39,006 bases of DNA from Acidimicrobiia bacterium (lineage in GTDB: Bacteria > Actinomycetota > Acidimicrobiia > Acidimicrobiales > Aldehydirespiratoraceae). The notes under the pieces were generated by a model, which saw only the letters and a list, made by a program, of their open reading frames with translations, ran no database searches and had not been told where the DNA came from. The first letter of the stretch is position 1. Every line of letters starts with the position of its first letter. This document shows positions 8,095 to 16,343 of the stretch, in pieces. The translations under genes and the position numbers were made by a program. The stretch is from NCBI GenBank assembly GCA_022821685.1, contig JAJEDD010000013.1:1-39006 (forward strand), read 5' to 3'.

Positions 8095-9368
8095 CGGGCA
8101 CTCTCGTCTTGGCCGTCGACCCGATGCTGGCCGGCGATATCGGCCTGACCGTGGTGCTGCTGACCCTGGCCAAAGCGGTGGTGGCCTTCGCCTTTCTGCT
8201 GGTGGCGGTGATGCTGCTGATCTGGTTCGAGCGCAAGCTGCTGGGCGGCATGCACCAGCGCTTCGGCCCCACCATCGCCGGGCCGTTCGGCATCCTGCAG
8301 ACCCTGGCCGACGGCACCAAGCTCTTCTTCAAGGAGGATCTGGTGCCCGACCGGTCGGACCGGTTCGTGTTCAAGCTGGCGCCCTACCTGTCGCTCATCC
8401 CCGCCTTCTTGGCCTTCGCCATCGTCCCGCTGGGCGGCGATTTCAGCCGCGGCGGCACCGTCGAGTGGTTCGGCCACACCACCTACTTGCAGGTGGCCGA
8501 CCCCCCGGTCGGGATCCTGCTGTTCCTGGCCATGAGCTCGGTCGCGGTCTACGGCGTGATGCTGGCCGGCTGGTCGTCGGGCTCGAAGTATCCCCTGCTG
8601 GGCTCGGTGCGGGCCTCGGCGCAGATGGTCAGTTACGAGGCCGCACTGGGGCTGGCGGTGGCGGCGATCGTGTTGGTCACCGGAACGCTGTCCACCCACG
8701 ACATGGTGGTGGCCCAGGCGGCCGAGGGATACCTGGGGATCATCCCGCGCTGGAACGTGGTCGTCACCGGACTGGTGCCGTTCATCGTGTTCATGATCGC
8801 CGGCACCGCCGAGCTCAACCGGCCGCCCTTCGACCTGGTCGAGGCCGAGCAGGAGTTGGTGGGCGGCTTCCACACCGAGTACTCGTCGATCCGCTTCGCG
8901 CTGTTCTTCTTGGCCGAGTTCATGAACACCATCACGATGTCGGCCGTGATCGTCACCCTGTTCTTCGGCGGCCCCGCCGGCCCGGTGCTGGTGAGCGAAC
9001 TGGGCGGCTACAGCGTCGCTTGGGCGTGGGGCGTGGTGTGGTTCTTCTTGAAGCTGTTCGTGCTGCTGTTCTGCTTCGTGTGGATGCGGGCCACGCTGCC
9101 CCGCTTCCGCTACGACCAGCTCATGGACCTCGGGTGGAAGGCGCTCATACCGGCGGCGCTGGGCTGGTTCCTGTTCCTGGCCGCGCTGGAGACGGGCCGC
9201 GACCAGGGCTGGAGCGAGGCGGTGGTCACAGTGGTTTCGCTGCTGGTGTTCGTGGCCGCGGGGGCGCTGCTGATGCGGGCGGTGCGCCGAGGGCGGGCCA
9301 GCCGCGACCGCGAGGCTGCTGGACCGCCCGCCGAAGAGCGATCCGACCCGGTGGGCGAGAGGACCTGA
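8091..9368 (+). CDS. nuoH: NADH-quinone oxidoreductase subunit H (first operon)
   Basis: Eight-helix membrane subunit that forms the quinone chamber with NuoB/D and the start of the proton path. It keeps the conserved loop IWFERKLLGGMHQRFGP, with the Glu-Arg pair, and AELNRPPFDLVEAEQEL. The 425 residues include an extended charged C-terminal tail after the last helix. ATG 8091 overlaps the nuoG stop (ATGA). Compare the second-operon NuoH, where the same Glu and Arg are replaced. Confidence 0.96.
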   Translation: MTGTLVLAVDPMLAGDIGLTVVLLTLAKAVVAFAFLLVAVMLLIWFERKLLGGMHQRFGPTIAGPFGILQTLADGTKLFFKEDLVPDRSDRFVFKLAPYLSLIPAFLAFAIVPLGGDFSRGGTVEWFGHTTYLQVADPPVGILLFLAMSSVAVYGVMLAGWSSGSKYPLLGSVRASAQMVSYEAALGLAVAAIVLVTGTLSTHDMVVAQAAEGYLGIIPRWNVVVTGLVPFIVFMIAGTAELNRPPFDLVEAEQELVGGFHTEYSSIRFALFFLAEFMNTITMSAVIVTLFFGGPAGPVLVSELGGYSVAWAWGVVWFFLKLFVLLFCFVWMRATLPRFRYDQLMDLGWKALIPAALGWFLFLAALETGRDQGWSEAVVTVVSLLVFVAAGALLMRAVRRGRASRDREAAGPPAEERSDPVGERT

Positions 9369-9370
9369 CG

Positions 9371-10120
9371 GTGGGCTACCTGCACGGCTTCGCGGTCACC
9401 CTGAGGCAGCTGTTCTTGCCCCGGGTCACCACCGACTATCGGGGTGGTTTCGACGACTCGCCCGCCGACGTCAAGCGGGAGAAGCCGGAGCGGCTCCACG
9501 GCCGCCATGTGCTCAACCGCTACGACGACGGCATGGAGAAGTGCATCGGCTGCGAGCTGTGCGCCGGGGTGTGTCCGGCCAACTGCATCTACGTGCGCGG
9601 CACCGACAACGACCCCGAAGATCCGACCGCGCCGGGCGAGCGCTACGGCTACGTCTACGAGATCAACTATCTGCGCTGCATCCACTGCGACCTGTGCGTG
9701 GAGGCCTGCCCCACCCAGGCCATCACCGAGTCGAAGCTGTTCGAGTTCTCGTTCACCAGCCGCGACGATGCCGTCTACACCAAGGACGAGTTGCTGGTGG
9801 ACGACGACGGCCGGCCCCGCCAGTTGCCGTGGGAGGACTGGCGGCCGGGCGAGGACGCCATGACCTCGGGCTGGATGCGGGCCACATCGCCGTCGGGCGA
9901 CCAGCGCTATGTGGGCGAGGTGGCCTGGTCGGGCGAGCTCGGCTACGGCGTCCGCCCCGCTGAGCTGGCCGACACGCAGGCCCCCCCGCCCGGCGAGGCC
10001 GCCGCTCATGGCCAGAAGGCCTCTGCTGACGGGGAAGCCGCTCATGGCCAGGAAGTCTCTGCTGACGGGGAAGCCGCTCTTGACGCGGCAGCGTCTTCTG
10101 AAGGCGAGACCGTGCCATGA
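9371..10120 (+). CDS. nuoI: NADH-quinone oxidoreductase subunit I, N6a/N6b (first operon)
   Basis: Ferredoxin-like subunit with two [4Fe-4S] clusters linking NuoG to NuoB. Ligands are visible in CIGCELCAGVCPANC and CIHCDLCVEACPTQA. The start is GTG 9371, with AGAGGA 7 nt upstream and 2 nt after the nuoH stop. At 249 residues it is long for the family because of an acidic/Ala-rich C-terminal tail of roughly 90 residues, which ends in two copies of a 12-residue repeat (AAHGQKASADGE type) and a partial third. The stop overlaps the nuoJ ATG. Confidence 0.95.
   Translation: MGYLHGFAVTLRQLFLPRVTTDYRGGFDDSPADVKREKPERLHGRHVLNRYDDGMEKCIGCELCAGVCPANCIYVRGTDNDPEDPTAPGERYGYVYEINYLRCIHCDLCVEACPTQAITESKLFEFSFTSRDDAVYTKDELLVDDDGRPRQLPWEDWRPGEDAMTSGWMRATSPSGDQRYVGEVAWSGELGYGVRPAELADTQAPPPGEAAAHGQKASADGEAAHGQEVSADGEAALDAAASSEGETVP
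10001..10084 (+). repeat. 36-bp tandem repeat in the nuoI 3' end
   Basis: Two adjacent 36-bp units, 10001-10036 and 10037-10072, differ at very few positions. A truncated third begins at 10073 (GCCGCTCTTGAC). The unit length is a multiple of three, so the nuoI frame is kept and the protein gains 12 residues per unit. The copy number is probably variable between strains. Confidence 0.85.
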
Positions 10121-10677
10121 GCGAGGCCGTGTTCGTCGTGGCCGCGGTGATCATCTTGGCCGGGGCGGTGGGCGTGGTGGCCAGCCGCAACCCGGTGCAC
10201 GCCGCCCTGTTCCTGGTGCAGACGCTGGTGGGGGTGGCGGTGCTGTTCGTGCTGAACGACGCCCACTTCCTGGCCGCGGTGCAGGTGGTGGTGTACGCCG
10301 GGGCCATCGTGATCCTGTTCCTGTTCGTGATCATGCTGCTGGGGGTGGACAAGGCCGAGGAACTGCGGGTCGAGCCCATCTTCGGCCAGCGGCCTCTGGC
10401 CGTGGTGGTCGGGGCGGCACTGGCCGCGGCGCTGGCAACGGTGGTCGTTGCCGGCGCCGATGTGCTCACCGGGCTGCGGCGCGCCGGCGGTGACCGGGCC
10501 CTCGACGGCGAGGCCACCGACATCGAGCGCATGGGCCGAGTGCTCTTCGGCGAGTTCGCCCTGGCGGTGGAGATCACCGCCGCGCTGTTGACGGTGGCCG
10601 TGGTGGGAGCGGTGATCCTGACCCGGCGATCGCCCCGCCCCGAAGCGACCGAGGCCCCGGTCTCGGGGGACGCCTGA
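10117..10677 (+). CDS. nuoJ: NADH-quinone oxidoreductase subunit J (first operon)
   Basis: Membrane subunit of 186 residues with five predicted helices, lying between NuoH/A and the antiporter-like subunits. It shows the family pattern ASRNPVHAALFLV in helix 2 and VYAGAIVILFLFVIMLL in helix 3, the helix whose pi-bulge is tied to coupling in known complex I structures. ATG 10117 overlaps the nuoI stop; its own stop shares one base with the nuoK start (TGATG). Confidence 0.94.
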   Translation: MSEAVFVVAAVIILAGAVGVVASRNPVHAALFLVQTLVGVAVLFVLNDAHFLAAVQVVVYAGAIVILFLFVIMLLGVDKAEELRVEPIFGQRPLAVVVGAALAAALATVVVAGADVLTGLRRAGGDRALDGEATDIERMGRVLFGEFALAVEITAALLTVAVVGAVILTRRSPRPEATEAPVSGDA

Positions 10678-10991
10678 TGGACTTGGCCGGGCTCTCGGTG
10701 GGCTGGTACCTGGCGCTGTCGGTAGCGCTGTTCGCTATCGGCGGGGTCGGCCTGCTGGTGCGGCGCAACCCGCTGGTGATGTTCATGTGCGTGGAGCTGA
10801 TGCTCAACGCGGTGAACGTGGCCTTCGTGGCCCTCGGCGCCGGGCTCAACGACGTCGGCGGGCAGGTGGCGGTGTTCTTCGTTCTGGTAGTGGCCGCCAC
10901 CGAGGTGGTCATCGGCCTGGCGCTGGTGGTGGCTATCAACCGGCGCCGCGCCGGAGCCACCGCCGACGACGTGACGTTGCTGAAGGGCTGA
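10677..10991 (+). CDS. nuoK: NADH-quinone oxidoreductase subunit K (first operon)
   Basis: Three-helix membrane subunit, homologous to MrpC, of 104 residues. The two conserved glutamates of the family are visible in MCVELMLNAVNV and in VVAATEVVIGLAL. It ends with ADDVTLLKG; a diverged second copy of this end (ADVLRLKG and stop) sits just before nuoL. Confidence 0.94.
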   Translation: MDLAGLSVGWYLALSVALFAIGGVGLLVRRNPLVMFMCVELMLNAVNVAFVALGAGLNDVGGQVAVFFVLVVAATEVVIGLALVVAINRRRAGATADDVTLLKG

Positions 10992-10995
10992 GAGC

Positions 10996-11061
10996 GTGGA
11001 TCGACCCATCCATTCGGCCTCAGAAACGGGTGTCGCCGACGTGTTGCGGTTGAAGGGCTGA
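10996..11061 (+). other. bridging micro-ORF between nuoK and nuoL, ending as a copy of the nuoK end
   Basis: GTG 10996 opens 4 nt after the nuoK stop, gives 21 codons and ends with TGA 11059-11061, one base before the nuoL ATG. Its last codons (VADVLRLKG) resemble the NuoK C-terminus. At the DNA level, bases 11038-11063 match 10968-10993 at 21 of 26 positions. The copied GAAGGG (11052-11057) is well placed as the nuoL ribosome binding site. Confidence 0.35.
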
Positions 11062-11062
11062 G

Positions 11063-12940
11063 ATGCTCGACGCGGCCTGGCTGATCTGCGCCTTCCCGCT
11101 GGCCGGATTCGTGGTGCTGCTGGCGCTGGGCCGCCGCCTGGGCGAGCCCCGGGCCGGCTGGGTGGCCACTGGAGCCATGGTCGGCGCCTTCGTGTCGTCG
11201 GTGGCGGTGTTCGCCGCCCTGATGGGCCGCGACCCGGCCGAGCGCCGCTTCGTGGTCACCCTGTTCGAGTGGGTCCCGGCTGGCGACTTCTCCGTCGACG
11301 CCGGACTGCTGATCGATCCGCTGTCGGTGACGATGGCGCTGTTCGTCACCGGGGTGGGCGCCCTCATCCACCTCTACGCCATCGGCTACATGCACGGCGA
11401 CGGCGACTTCTCGAAGTTCTTCGTCTACCTCAACCTGTTCGCCTTCTCGATGCTGGTGCTGGTGCTGGGCGACAGCCTGGCCCTCACCTTCCTGGGCTGG
11501 GAAGGGGTGGGCGTGTGCTCCTACCTGCTCATCTCGTTCTGGTTCACCGACGAGGCCAACGCCAGCGCGGGCAAGAAGGCCTTCATCACCAACCGGGTGG
11601 GCGACTGGGGCTTCATGCTGGCCATGTTCTGGGCCTTCGGCGCGCTGGGTTCGGTGCGCTATCTGGACCTGTTCGGCGGCGCCGACTCGCTGTCGTCCAC
11701 CACCGCCACCGCCATCGTGATCCTGCTGTTCGTGGGCGCGGCCGGAAAGTCGGCCCAACTGCCGCTCTACATCTGGCTGCCCGACGCCATGGCCGGCCCC
11801 ACCCCGGTGTCGGCGCTCATCCACGCCGCCACCATGGTCACCGCCGGGGTCTACCTGATGGTGAGGGTCAACCCGCTGATCGCGGTGGCCGACGGCTGGG
11901 CGCCCGATGCCATCGCCTGGGTGGGGGTAGCCACCGCCCTGTTCGCCGCGGGCGCGGCCATGGCCCAGAACGACATCAAGAAGGTGCTGGCCTACTCGAC
12001 CATCAGCCAACTCGGCTACATGATGCTGGCCGTGGGCACCGGCGCCTACGTGGCCGCCATCTTCCACATGGTCACCCACGCCTTCTTCAAGGCACTGCTG
12101 TTCTTGGGGTCGGGCTCGGTGATCCACGCCCTCGACGGAGACCAGGACATGCGCCGCTACGGCGCGCTGCGGGCCGCCATGCCGGTCACCGCAGCCACGT
12201 TCATCGTGGGCTGGCTGGCCATCGCCGGGGTTCCGCCCTTCGCCGGCTTCTGGTCCAAGGACGAGATCCTGGCCTACGCCTTCGACGCCAGCCCGGCGCT
12301 GTGGGCGGTGGGGATCGTCACCGCGGTGCTGACCGCCTTCTACATGAGCCGTCTGGTGTTCATGACCTTCTACGGCGAGGCCCGCCACGGCGACGACGCC
12401 CATCCGCATGAGCCGTCGGGCTTGATGACCGCGCCGCTGCTGGTGCTGGCCGCCGCCGCGGTCGTGGCCGGCGGTCTCAACCTGCCGTTCACCAAGCACC
12501 TCCACTTCTTGGGTTCGTGGCTGGAGCCCTCGCTGTTCGCCAACGAGGCCCACCTCAGCCTGGGCGGCGGAGCCCAGTGGCTGCTGGCGCTGGTGTCGAT
12601 GGCCGGTGCCGCGGTCGGGATCGCGGGCGCGGCCGCGGTGTACCTGCAGAACCGGCTGCCGGCCGAGCGGGTGGAGTGGCCGGCCGCGGCCCGGGCCTTC
12701 TATGTGGACGAGATGTGGACCCGCTTCGTGGGCGGTCCGGGCCGGCGGGCCTTCGAGGGAGTGGCCGCCTTCGACGCCAACGTGGTGGACGGCGCAGTGG
12801 ACGGCGTGGGTCGCTCGGTGCGGACCGGCGGCGCCTGGCTGCGCCGGGTGCAGTCGGGCTTCGTGCGGTCGTACGCGCTGCTCACCGCGGCCGGAGCGGT
12901 GGCGCTGCTGATCTGGTTCCTAGCCAGGGCGAGCTTCTGA
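11063..12940 (+). CDS. nuoL: NADH-quinone oxidoreductase subunit L (first operon)
   Basis: Distal antiporter-like proton-pumping subunit of 625 residues with the many-helix Mrp-type core. Core motifs are FLGWEGVGVCSYLL, GKSAQLPLYIWLPDAM, GPTPVSALIHAATMV and AFFKALLFLGSGS. The C-terminal part, after about residue 540, carries the lateral-helix region and a final membrane segment. The ATG at 11063 has GAAGGG 5 nt upstream. The stop overlaps a micro-ORF start (TGATG). Confidence 0.95.
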   Translation: MLDAAWLICAFPLAGFVVLLALGRRLGEPRAGWVATGAMVGAFVSSVAVFAALMGRDPAERRFVVTLFEWVPAGDFSVDAGLLIDPLSVTMALFVTGVGALIHLYAIGYMHGDGDFSKFFVYLNLFAFSMLVLVLGDSLALTFLGWEGVGVCSYLLISFWFTDEANASAGKKAFITNRVGDWGFMLAMFWAFGALGSVRYLDLFGGADSLSSTTATAIVILLFVGAAGKSAQLPLYIWLPDAMAGPTPVSALIHAATMVTAGVYLMVRVNPLIAVADGWAPDAIAWVGVATALFAAGAAMAQNDIKKVLAYSTISQLGYMMLAVGTGAYVAAIFHMVTHAFFKALLFLGSGSVIHALDGDQDMRRYGALRAAMPVTAATFIVGWLAIAGVPPFAGFWSKDEILAYAFDASPALWAVGIVTAVLTAFYMSRLVFMTFYGEARHGDDAHPHEPSGLMTAPLLVLAAAAVVAGGLNLPFTKHLHFLGSWLEPSLFANEAHLSLGGGAQWLLALVSMAGAAVGIAGAAAVYLQNRLPAERVEWPAAARAFYVDEMWTRFVGGPGRRAFEGVAAFDANVVDGAVDGVGRSVRTGGAWLRRVQSGFVRSYALLTAAGAVALLIWFLARASF

Positions 12941-13014
12941 TGGGCGCAGTGGCCTCGACGTCGTTATTGGCAGCGCCACCGGTGTGGTTACTGTCCGCAA
13001 GGGCGGGCTCCTAG
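12940..13014 (+). other. bridging micro-ORF between nuoL and nuoM, a copy of the nuoM start
   Basis: ATG 12940 overlaps the nuoL stop (TGATG), gives 24 codons and ends with TAG 13012-13014, whose last base is the first base of the nuoM GTG. Its first codons (MGAVASTS) mirror those of nuoM (VGAVASAS); 12940-12964 and 13014-13038 are near-identical. AAGGGCGGG near its 3' end fits as the nuoM ribosome binding site. Confidence 0.35.
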
Positions 13015-14774
13015 TGGGCGCGGTGGCCTCGGCGTCGTTCCCGGCGGTGCTCACCGTGCTGGTGCTGGTGCCGGTGGCGGGGGCCCTGGTGCTGCTGGCG
13101 ATGCCCCGCACCCGGCCTGATCTGCTCAAGCCGGTGGCGCTGGCGGCCTCGACGGTGTCGGCCGCGCTGGCGGTGTGGGTACTGGCCGAGTTCGACACCG
13201 GCGCGGCCTCGGTCTTCCAATTCTGGCAGCAGCACGAGTGGATCGCAGGCTGGGGCGTCTCGTGGCAGGTGGGCGTGGACGGGCTGTCGCTGTTCCTGGT
13301 GGTAATGACCGCGCTGATCTTCCCGCTGGCCATCGTCGGCGTCGACGCCGAGCACTCGCCCAAGCCGTACTACGCCTGGATGCTGGTGCTGGAGGCGGGC
13401 TGCCTGGGCACCTTCGTGGCCCTCGACCTGGTGATGTTCTTCGTGTTCTTCGAGATCGTGCTGGTGCCCATGTACTTCCTGATCGGCGGCTGGGGCCACG
13501 GTCAGCGGGCCTACGCGGCCACCAAGTTCTTCCTGTTCACCATGTTCGGCTCGGCGCTGATGCTGGTGGCCATCGTGGCCCTGGCCTTCCTGCACGCCTC
13601 GGCGGCGGGCGACGACGTGACCTTCGACCTGACCGCCATCGCCGAGTCGCAGGTGCTGGCCACCGACACGGCCCGCTGGCTGTTCCTGGCCTTCGCGCTG
13701 GCCTTCGCGGTGAAGGTGCCGCTGTTCCCGGTACACACCTGGCTGCCCGACGCCCACACCAACGCGCCCACCGCGGGCTCGGTGATCCTGGCCGCAGTGA
13801 TGCTGAAGCTCGGCACCTACGGGCTGGTGCGCTTCGGGCTGTACCTGTTCCCGGAGGCGTCGGTGTACTTCGCGCCGCTGATGGTGACGCTGGGCGTGAT
13901 CGGCATCATCTACGGTGCCATCGCCGCGGCCATGCAGCGCGACCTCAAGCGGCTGGTGGCCTACTCGTCGGTGGCCCACCTCGGGTTCATCGTGATCGGC
14001 ACCTTCGCGCTCAACACCGAGGGCCTCACCGGCGGTGTGCTACAGATGGTCAACCACGGGGTGTCCACCGGGGCGCTGTTCCTGCTGGTGGGGATGATCT
14101 ACGAGCGCCGCCACACCCGGGAGATCGCCGAGCTGGGCGGCCTGCAGAAGCCAGCGCCGAAGCTGGCCGCGGTGTTCTTGGTGGTGATGCTGTCGTCGGT
14201 GGGGCTGCCGGGCCTCAACGGCTTCGTGGGCGAGCTGCTGGTGCTGCTGGGCGCCTTCAACGCGCACCGCTGGTGGGCAGTGGCGGCGGCGGCGGGCGTG
14301 ATCCTGGCCGCGGTGTACCTGCTGTGGGCCTATCAGCGGGTCTTCCACGGCCCCGCGTCGGGCGCCAACGCCGAGATGCCCGACCTGCGCTGGCGCGAGG
14401 GTCTGGTGATGGCGCCGTTCATCGTGGCCATCGTGTTCATGGGCGTGTATCCCAAGCCGGTGATCGAGCGAATCGAGCCCGCGGTGGACGCCATCATCGC
14501 CCACGTAGAGGACAACGTCGCCGGCTTCGCCGAACCCGCAGCCAACGTCCACCCGCCAGTGACCCTGAAAGACCTAGCAACAACCGATTCCACCCACCAC
14601 GGCCACGGAGACGACCACCACACCGACGATGACGGCGACAGCGATGGCCACCAAAACGGCGATAACGGCCACCACAGCGGCGAAGACCACGACAGCGACA
14701 GCGGTAACGGCCACGGCGGCGACGGGAACGGCGACAGCCGCAGCGGCAACGACCACGGTGAGGACGGTCGATGA
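13014..14774 (+). CDS. nuoM: NADH-quinone oxidoreductase subunit M with His/Asp-rich tail (first operon)
   Basis: Antiporter-like proton-pumping subunit of 586 residues. Core motifs include FFVFFEIVLVPMYFLIG (with the conserved glutamate), AFAVKVPLFPVHTWLPDAH, APTAGSVILAAVMLKLGTYG and KRLVAYSSVAHLGF. GTG 13014 is preferred to the GTG at 12984 because AAGGGCGGG lies 6 nt upstream and conserved helix 1 begins there. After the last helix there is an unusual tail of about 60 residues made almost only of His, Asp, Gly, Ser and Asn (HHGHGDDHHTDDDGD onward), suggestive of metal or proton binding. The stop overlaps the nuoN ATG. Confidence 0.94.
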   Translation: MGAVASASFPAVLTVLVLVPVAGALVLLAMPRTRPDLLKPVALAASTVSAALAVWVLAEFDTGAASVFQFWQQHEWIAGWGVSWQVGVDGLSLFLVVMTALIFPLAIVGVDAEHSPKPYYAWMLVLEAGCLGTFVALDLVMFFVFFEIVLVPMYFLIGGWGHGQRAYAATKFFLFTMFGSALMLVAIVALAFLHASAAGDDVTFDLTAIAESQVLATDTARWLFLAFALAFAVKVPLFPVHTWLPDAHTNAPTAGSVILAAVMLKLGTYGLVRFGLYLFPEASVYFAPLMVTLGVIGIIYGAIAAAMQRDLKRLVAYSSVAHLGFIVIGTFALNTEGLTGGVLQMVNHGVSTGALFLLVGMIYERRHTREIAELGGLQKPAPKLAAVFLVVMLSSVGLPGLNGFVGELLVLLGAFNAHRWWAVAAAAGVILAAVYLLWAYQRVFHGPASGANAEMPDLRWREGLVMAPFIVAIVFMGVYPKPVIERIEPAVDAIIAHVEDNVAGFAEPAANVHPPVTLKDLATTDSTHHGHGDDHHTDDDGDSDGHQNGDNGHHSGEDHDSDSGNGHGGDGNGDSRSGNDHGEDGR

Positions 14775-16267
14775 TGCCGCTGGCGCTGGCCCAGCTCCCG
14801 GTGCAAACCCCCGACATCGACTGGGCGGGACTGCTGCCGGTTCTGCTGCCCGCCGCGGGCTCGCTGGTGCTGCTGATGGTGCGCTCGCTGGTGCCGAGCC
14901 GTTGGCTGCCCGCCGCGGCAGACGCGGTCTGGACCTTCGCGGTGGCGGTCGCCGGCGTCGTCGCGGTGGCAGTCCTGTGGCAGCGCGGCGGCGAGGTCCG
15001 AGCCTTCGAGGGCCAGCTGGTGATGGACCAGATGGCGCTGTTCGTGGCCGCGGTGGTGCTGGGCGCCGTGGCGTTGGCCGCTCCGACCCTGCCCCGCTAC
15101 TGCCGGCGCGTCGGAGTGGCGAGCGCCGAGCTGTGCGTGCTGATCCTGCTGGCCGCGTCGGGCGCGGTGGTCATGGCCGGCGCGGCCGATCTGATCGTGC
15201 TGTTCCTGGGCCTGGAGACGATGTCGATTGCGGCCTACGTGATGGCCGCCCTCAACCTGCGCCGCCTCGAGTCGCTGGAGGCGGGGCTCAAGTATTTCGT
15301 GCTGGGCGCCTTCTCCACCGCGTTCCTGCTGTTCGGCATCGCCCTGGTGTACGGCGCCACCGGCACCACCAGCCTCGGCGGGATCGCCGCCTATCTCGAC
15401 ACCTACATCGTGCTGCGCGACGGGATGCTGCTGGCCGGGATGGCCATGCTGCTGGTGGGCTTGGGCTTCAAGGTGGCCGCGGCCCCGTTCCACGCCTGGG
15501 CGCCCGACGTGTATGTGGGCGCACCGACACCGGTGACCGCGCTGATGGCCTCGGCGGTGAAGGCGGCCGGCTTCGCGGCGCTCATCCGGGTGTTCGTGGA
15601 GGCTCTGGAGGTGCGGGCCGACGACTGGCGGCCGGCGGTGTTCGCGCTGGCCTGCGCCACTCTGGCGGTCGGCTCGGTGGGGGCCGCGGTGCAAAGCGAC
15701 GCCAAGCGGATCCTGGCGTACTCGTCTGTGTCGCACGCGGGCTTCATCCTGGTCGGCATCCAGGCCGCCTCCGACGAGGGCGTGGCCGCGGTGCTGTTCT
15801 ACGTGGCCGCCTACGCGGTGATCGCGGTGGGCAGCTTCACCGTGCTTTCGGCCCTGTCAGGCAGCCAAGACGACCGCACCAGCCTCGACTCGCTGTCCGG
15901 CCTGGGCACCCGCAGACCAGCGCTGGCCCTGGCATTGACCGTCCTGCTGCTGGCCCAGGCCGGCGTGCCGTTCACGTCGGGCTTCGTGGCCAAGTTCTCA
16001 GTGGTGGCAGCCGCGGTGGACGCCGAGTCCTACGCGCTGGCAATAGTGGCCATGGTGAGCGCGGTGGTAGCGGCCTACGCCTACCTCCGCATGGTGGTAG
16101 CCATGTACTTCCACGATGCCGAACCCGAACCCGAGGCAGAGGCGGTGCCGCCCACGATCGGCCTCGGCACCGGAGCGGTGATCGTGGCAGCCATCCTGTT
16201 CACGGTGGCCATGGGCGTGGTCCCCGGTCTGCTGGAGTCCCTCTCCAGCACTGCTGCCGGGTTGTAG
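14771..16267 (+). CDS. nuoN: NADH-quinone oxidoreductase subunit N (first operon)
   Basis: Antiporter-like proton-pumping subunit of 498 residues, next to NuoK in the complex. Motifs are LFLGLETMSIAAYVM (conserved glutamate), GLKYFVLGAFSTAF, GFKVAAAPFHAWAPDVY, GAPTPVTALMAS and KRILAYSSVSHAGF. ATG 14771 overlaps the nuoM stop and is followed directly by a second ATG. Last gene of the first operon; an 8-bp perfect inverted repeat lies just before its stop. Confidence 0.95.
   Translation: MMPLALAQLPVQTPDIDWAGLLPVLLPAAGSLVLLMVRSLVPSRWLPAAADAVWTFAVAVAGVVAVAVLWQRGGEVRAFEGQLVMDQMALFVAAVVLGAVALAAPTLPRYCRRVGVASAELCVLILLAASGAVVMAGAADLIVLFLGLETMSIAAYVMAALNLRRLESLEAGLKYFVLGAFSTAFLLFGIALVYGATGTTSLGGIAAYLDTYIVLRDGMLLAGMAMLLVGLGFKVAAAPFHAWAPDVYVGAPTPVTALMASAVKAAGFAALIRVFVEALEVRADDWRPAVFALACATLAVGSVGAAVQSDAKRILAYSSVSHAGFILVGIQAASDEGVAAVLFYVAAYAVIAVGSFTVLSALSGSQDDRTSLDSLSGLGTRRPALALALTVLLLAQAGVPFTSGFVAKFSVVAAAVDAESYALAIVAMVSAVVAAYAYLRMVVAMYFHDAEPEPEAEAVPPTIGLGTGAVIVAAILFTVAMGVVPGLLESLSSTAAGL
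16230..16250 (+). terminator. inverted repeat at the end of the first nuo operon
   Basis: TGCTGGAG and CTCCAGCA form a perfect 8-bp stem around a 5-nt loop. It lies inside the last codons of nuoN, 17 nt before the stop. There is no T-run after it, so it would be an atypical terminator or RNA-stabilising hairpin. Confidence 0.3.
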
Positions 16268-16305
16268 GGTTTGTACGGCGTGCCATCCTCATAGAGTTCA
16301 CATGT

Positions 16306-16335
16306 TTCATGATGTTTGTTGTTAGATTCCATAGT
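16306..16335 (+). promoter_or_regulatory. possible promoter for the zeta-like kinase gene
   Basis: The DNA turns AT-rich at about 16290-16335, unlike the surroundings. TTCATG (16306-16311) and CATAGT (16330-16335) are 18 bp apart, with an alternative -10-like TAGATT at 16323-16328. Either would place transcription start within a few bases of the ATG at 16344, suggesting a leaderless or nearly leaderless transcript. Confidence 0.25.
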
Positions 16336-16343
16336 CTTGCGGC

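Noticed and set aside
12984..13013. GTG 12984 as the nuoM start
   Set aside because: The added residues (VVTVRKGGLL) are not family-like and lie within the copied start region. GTG 13014 has a well-spaced ribosome binding site and touches the preceding stop.
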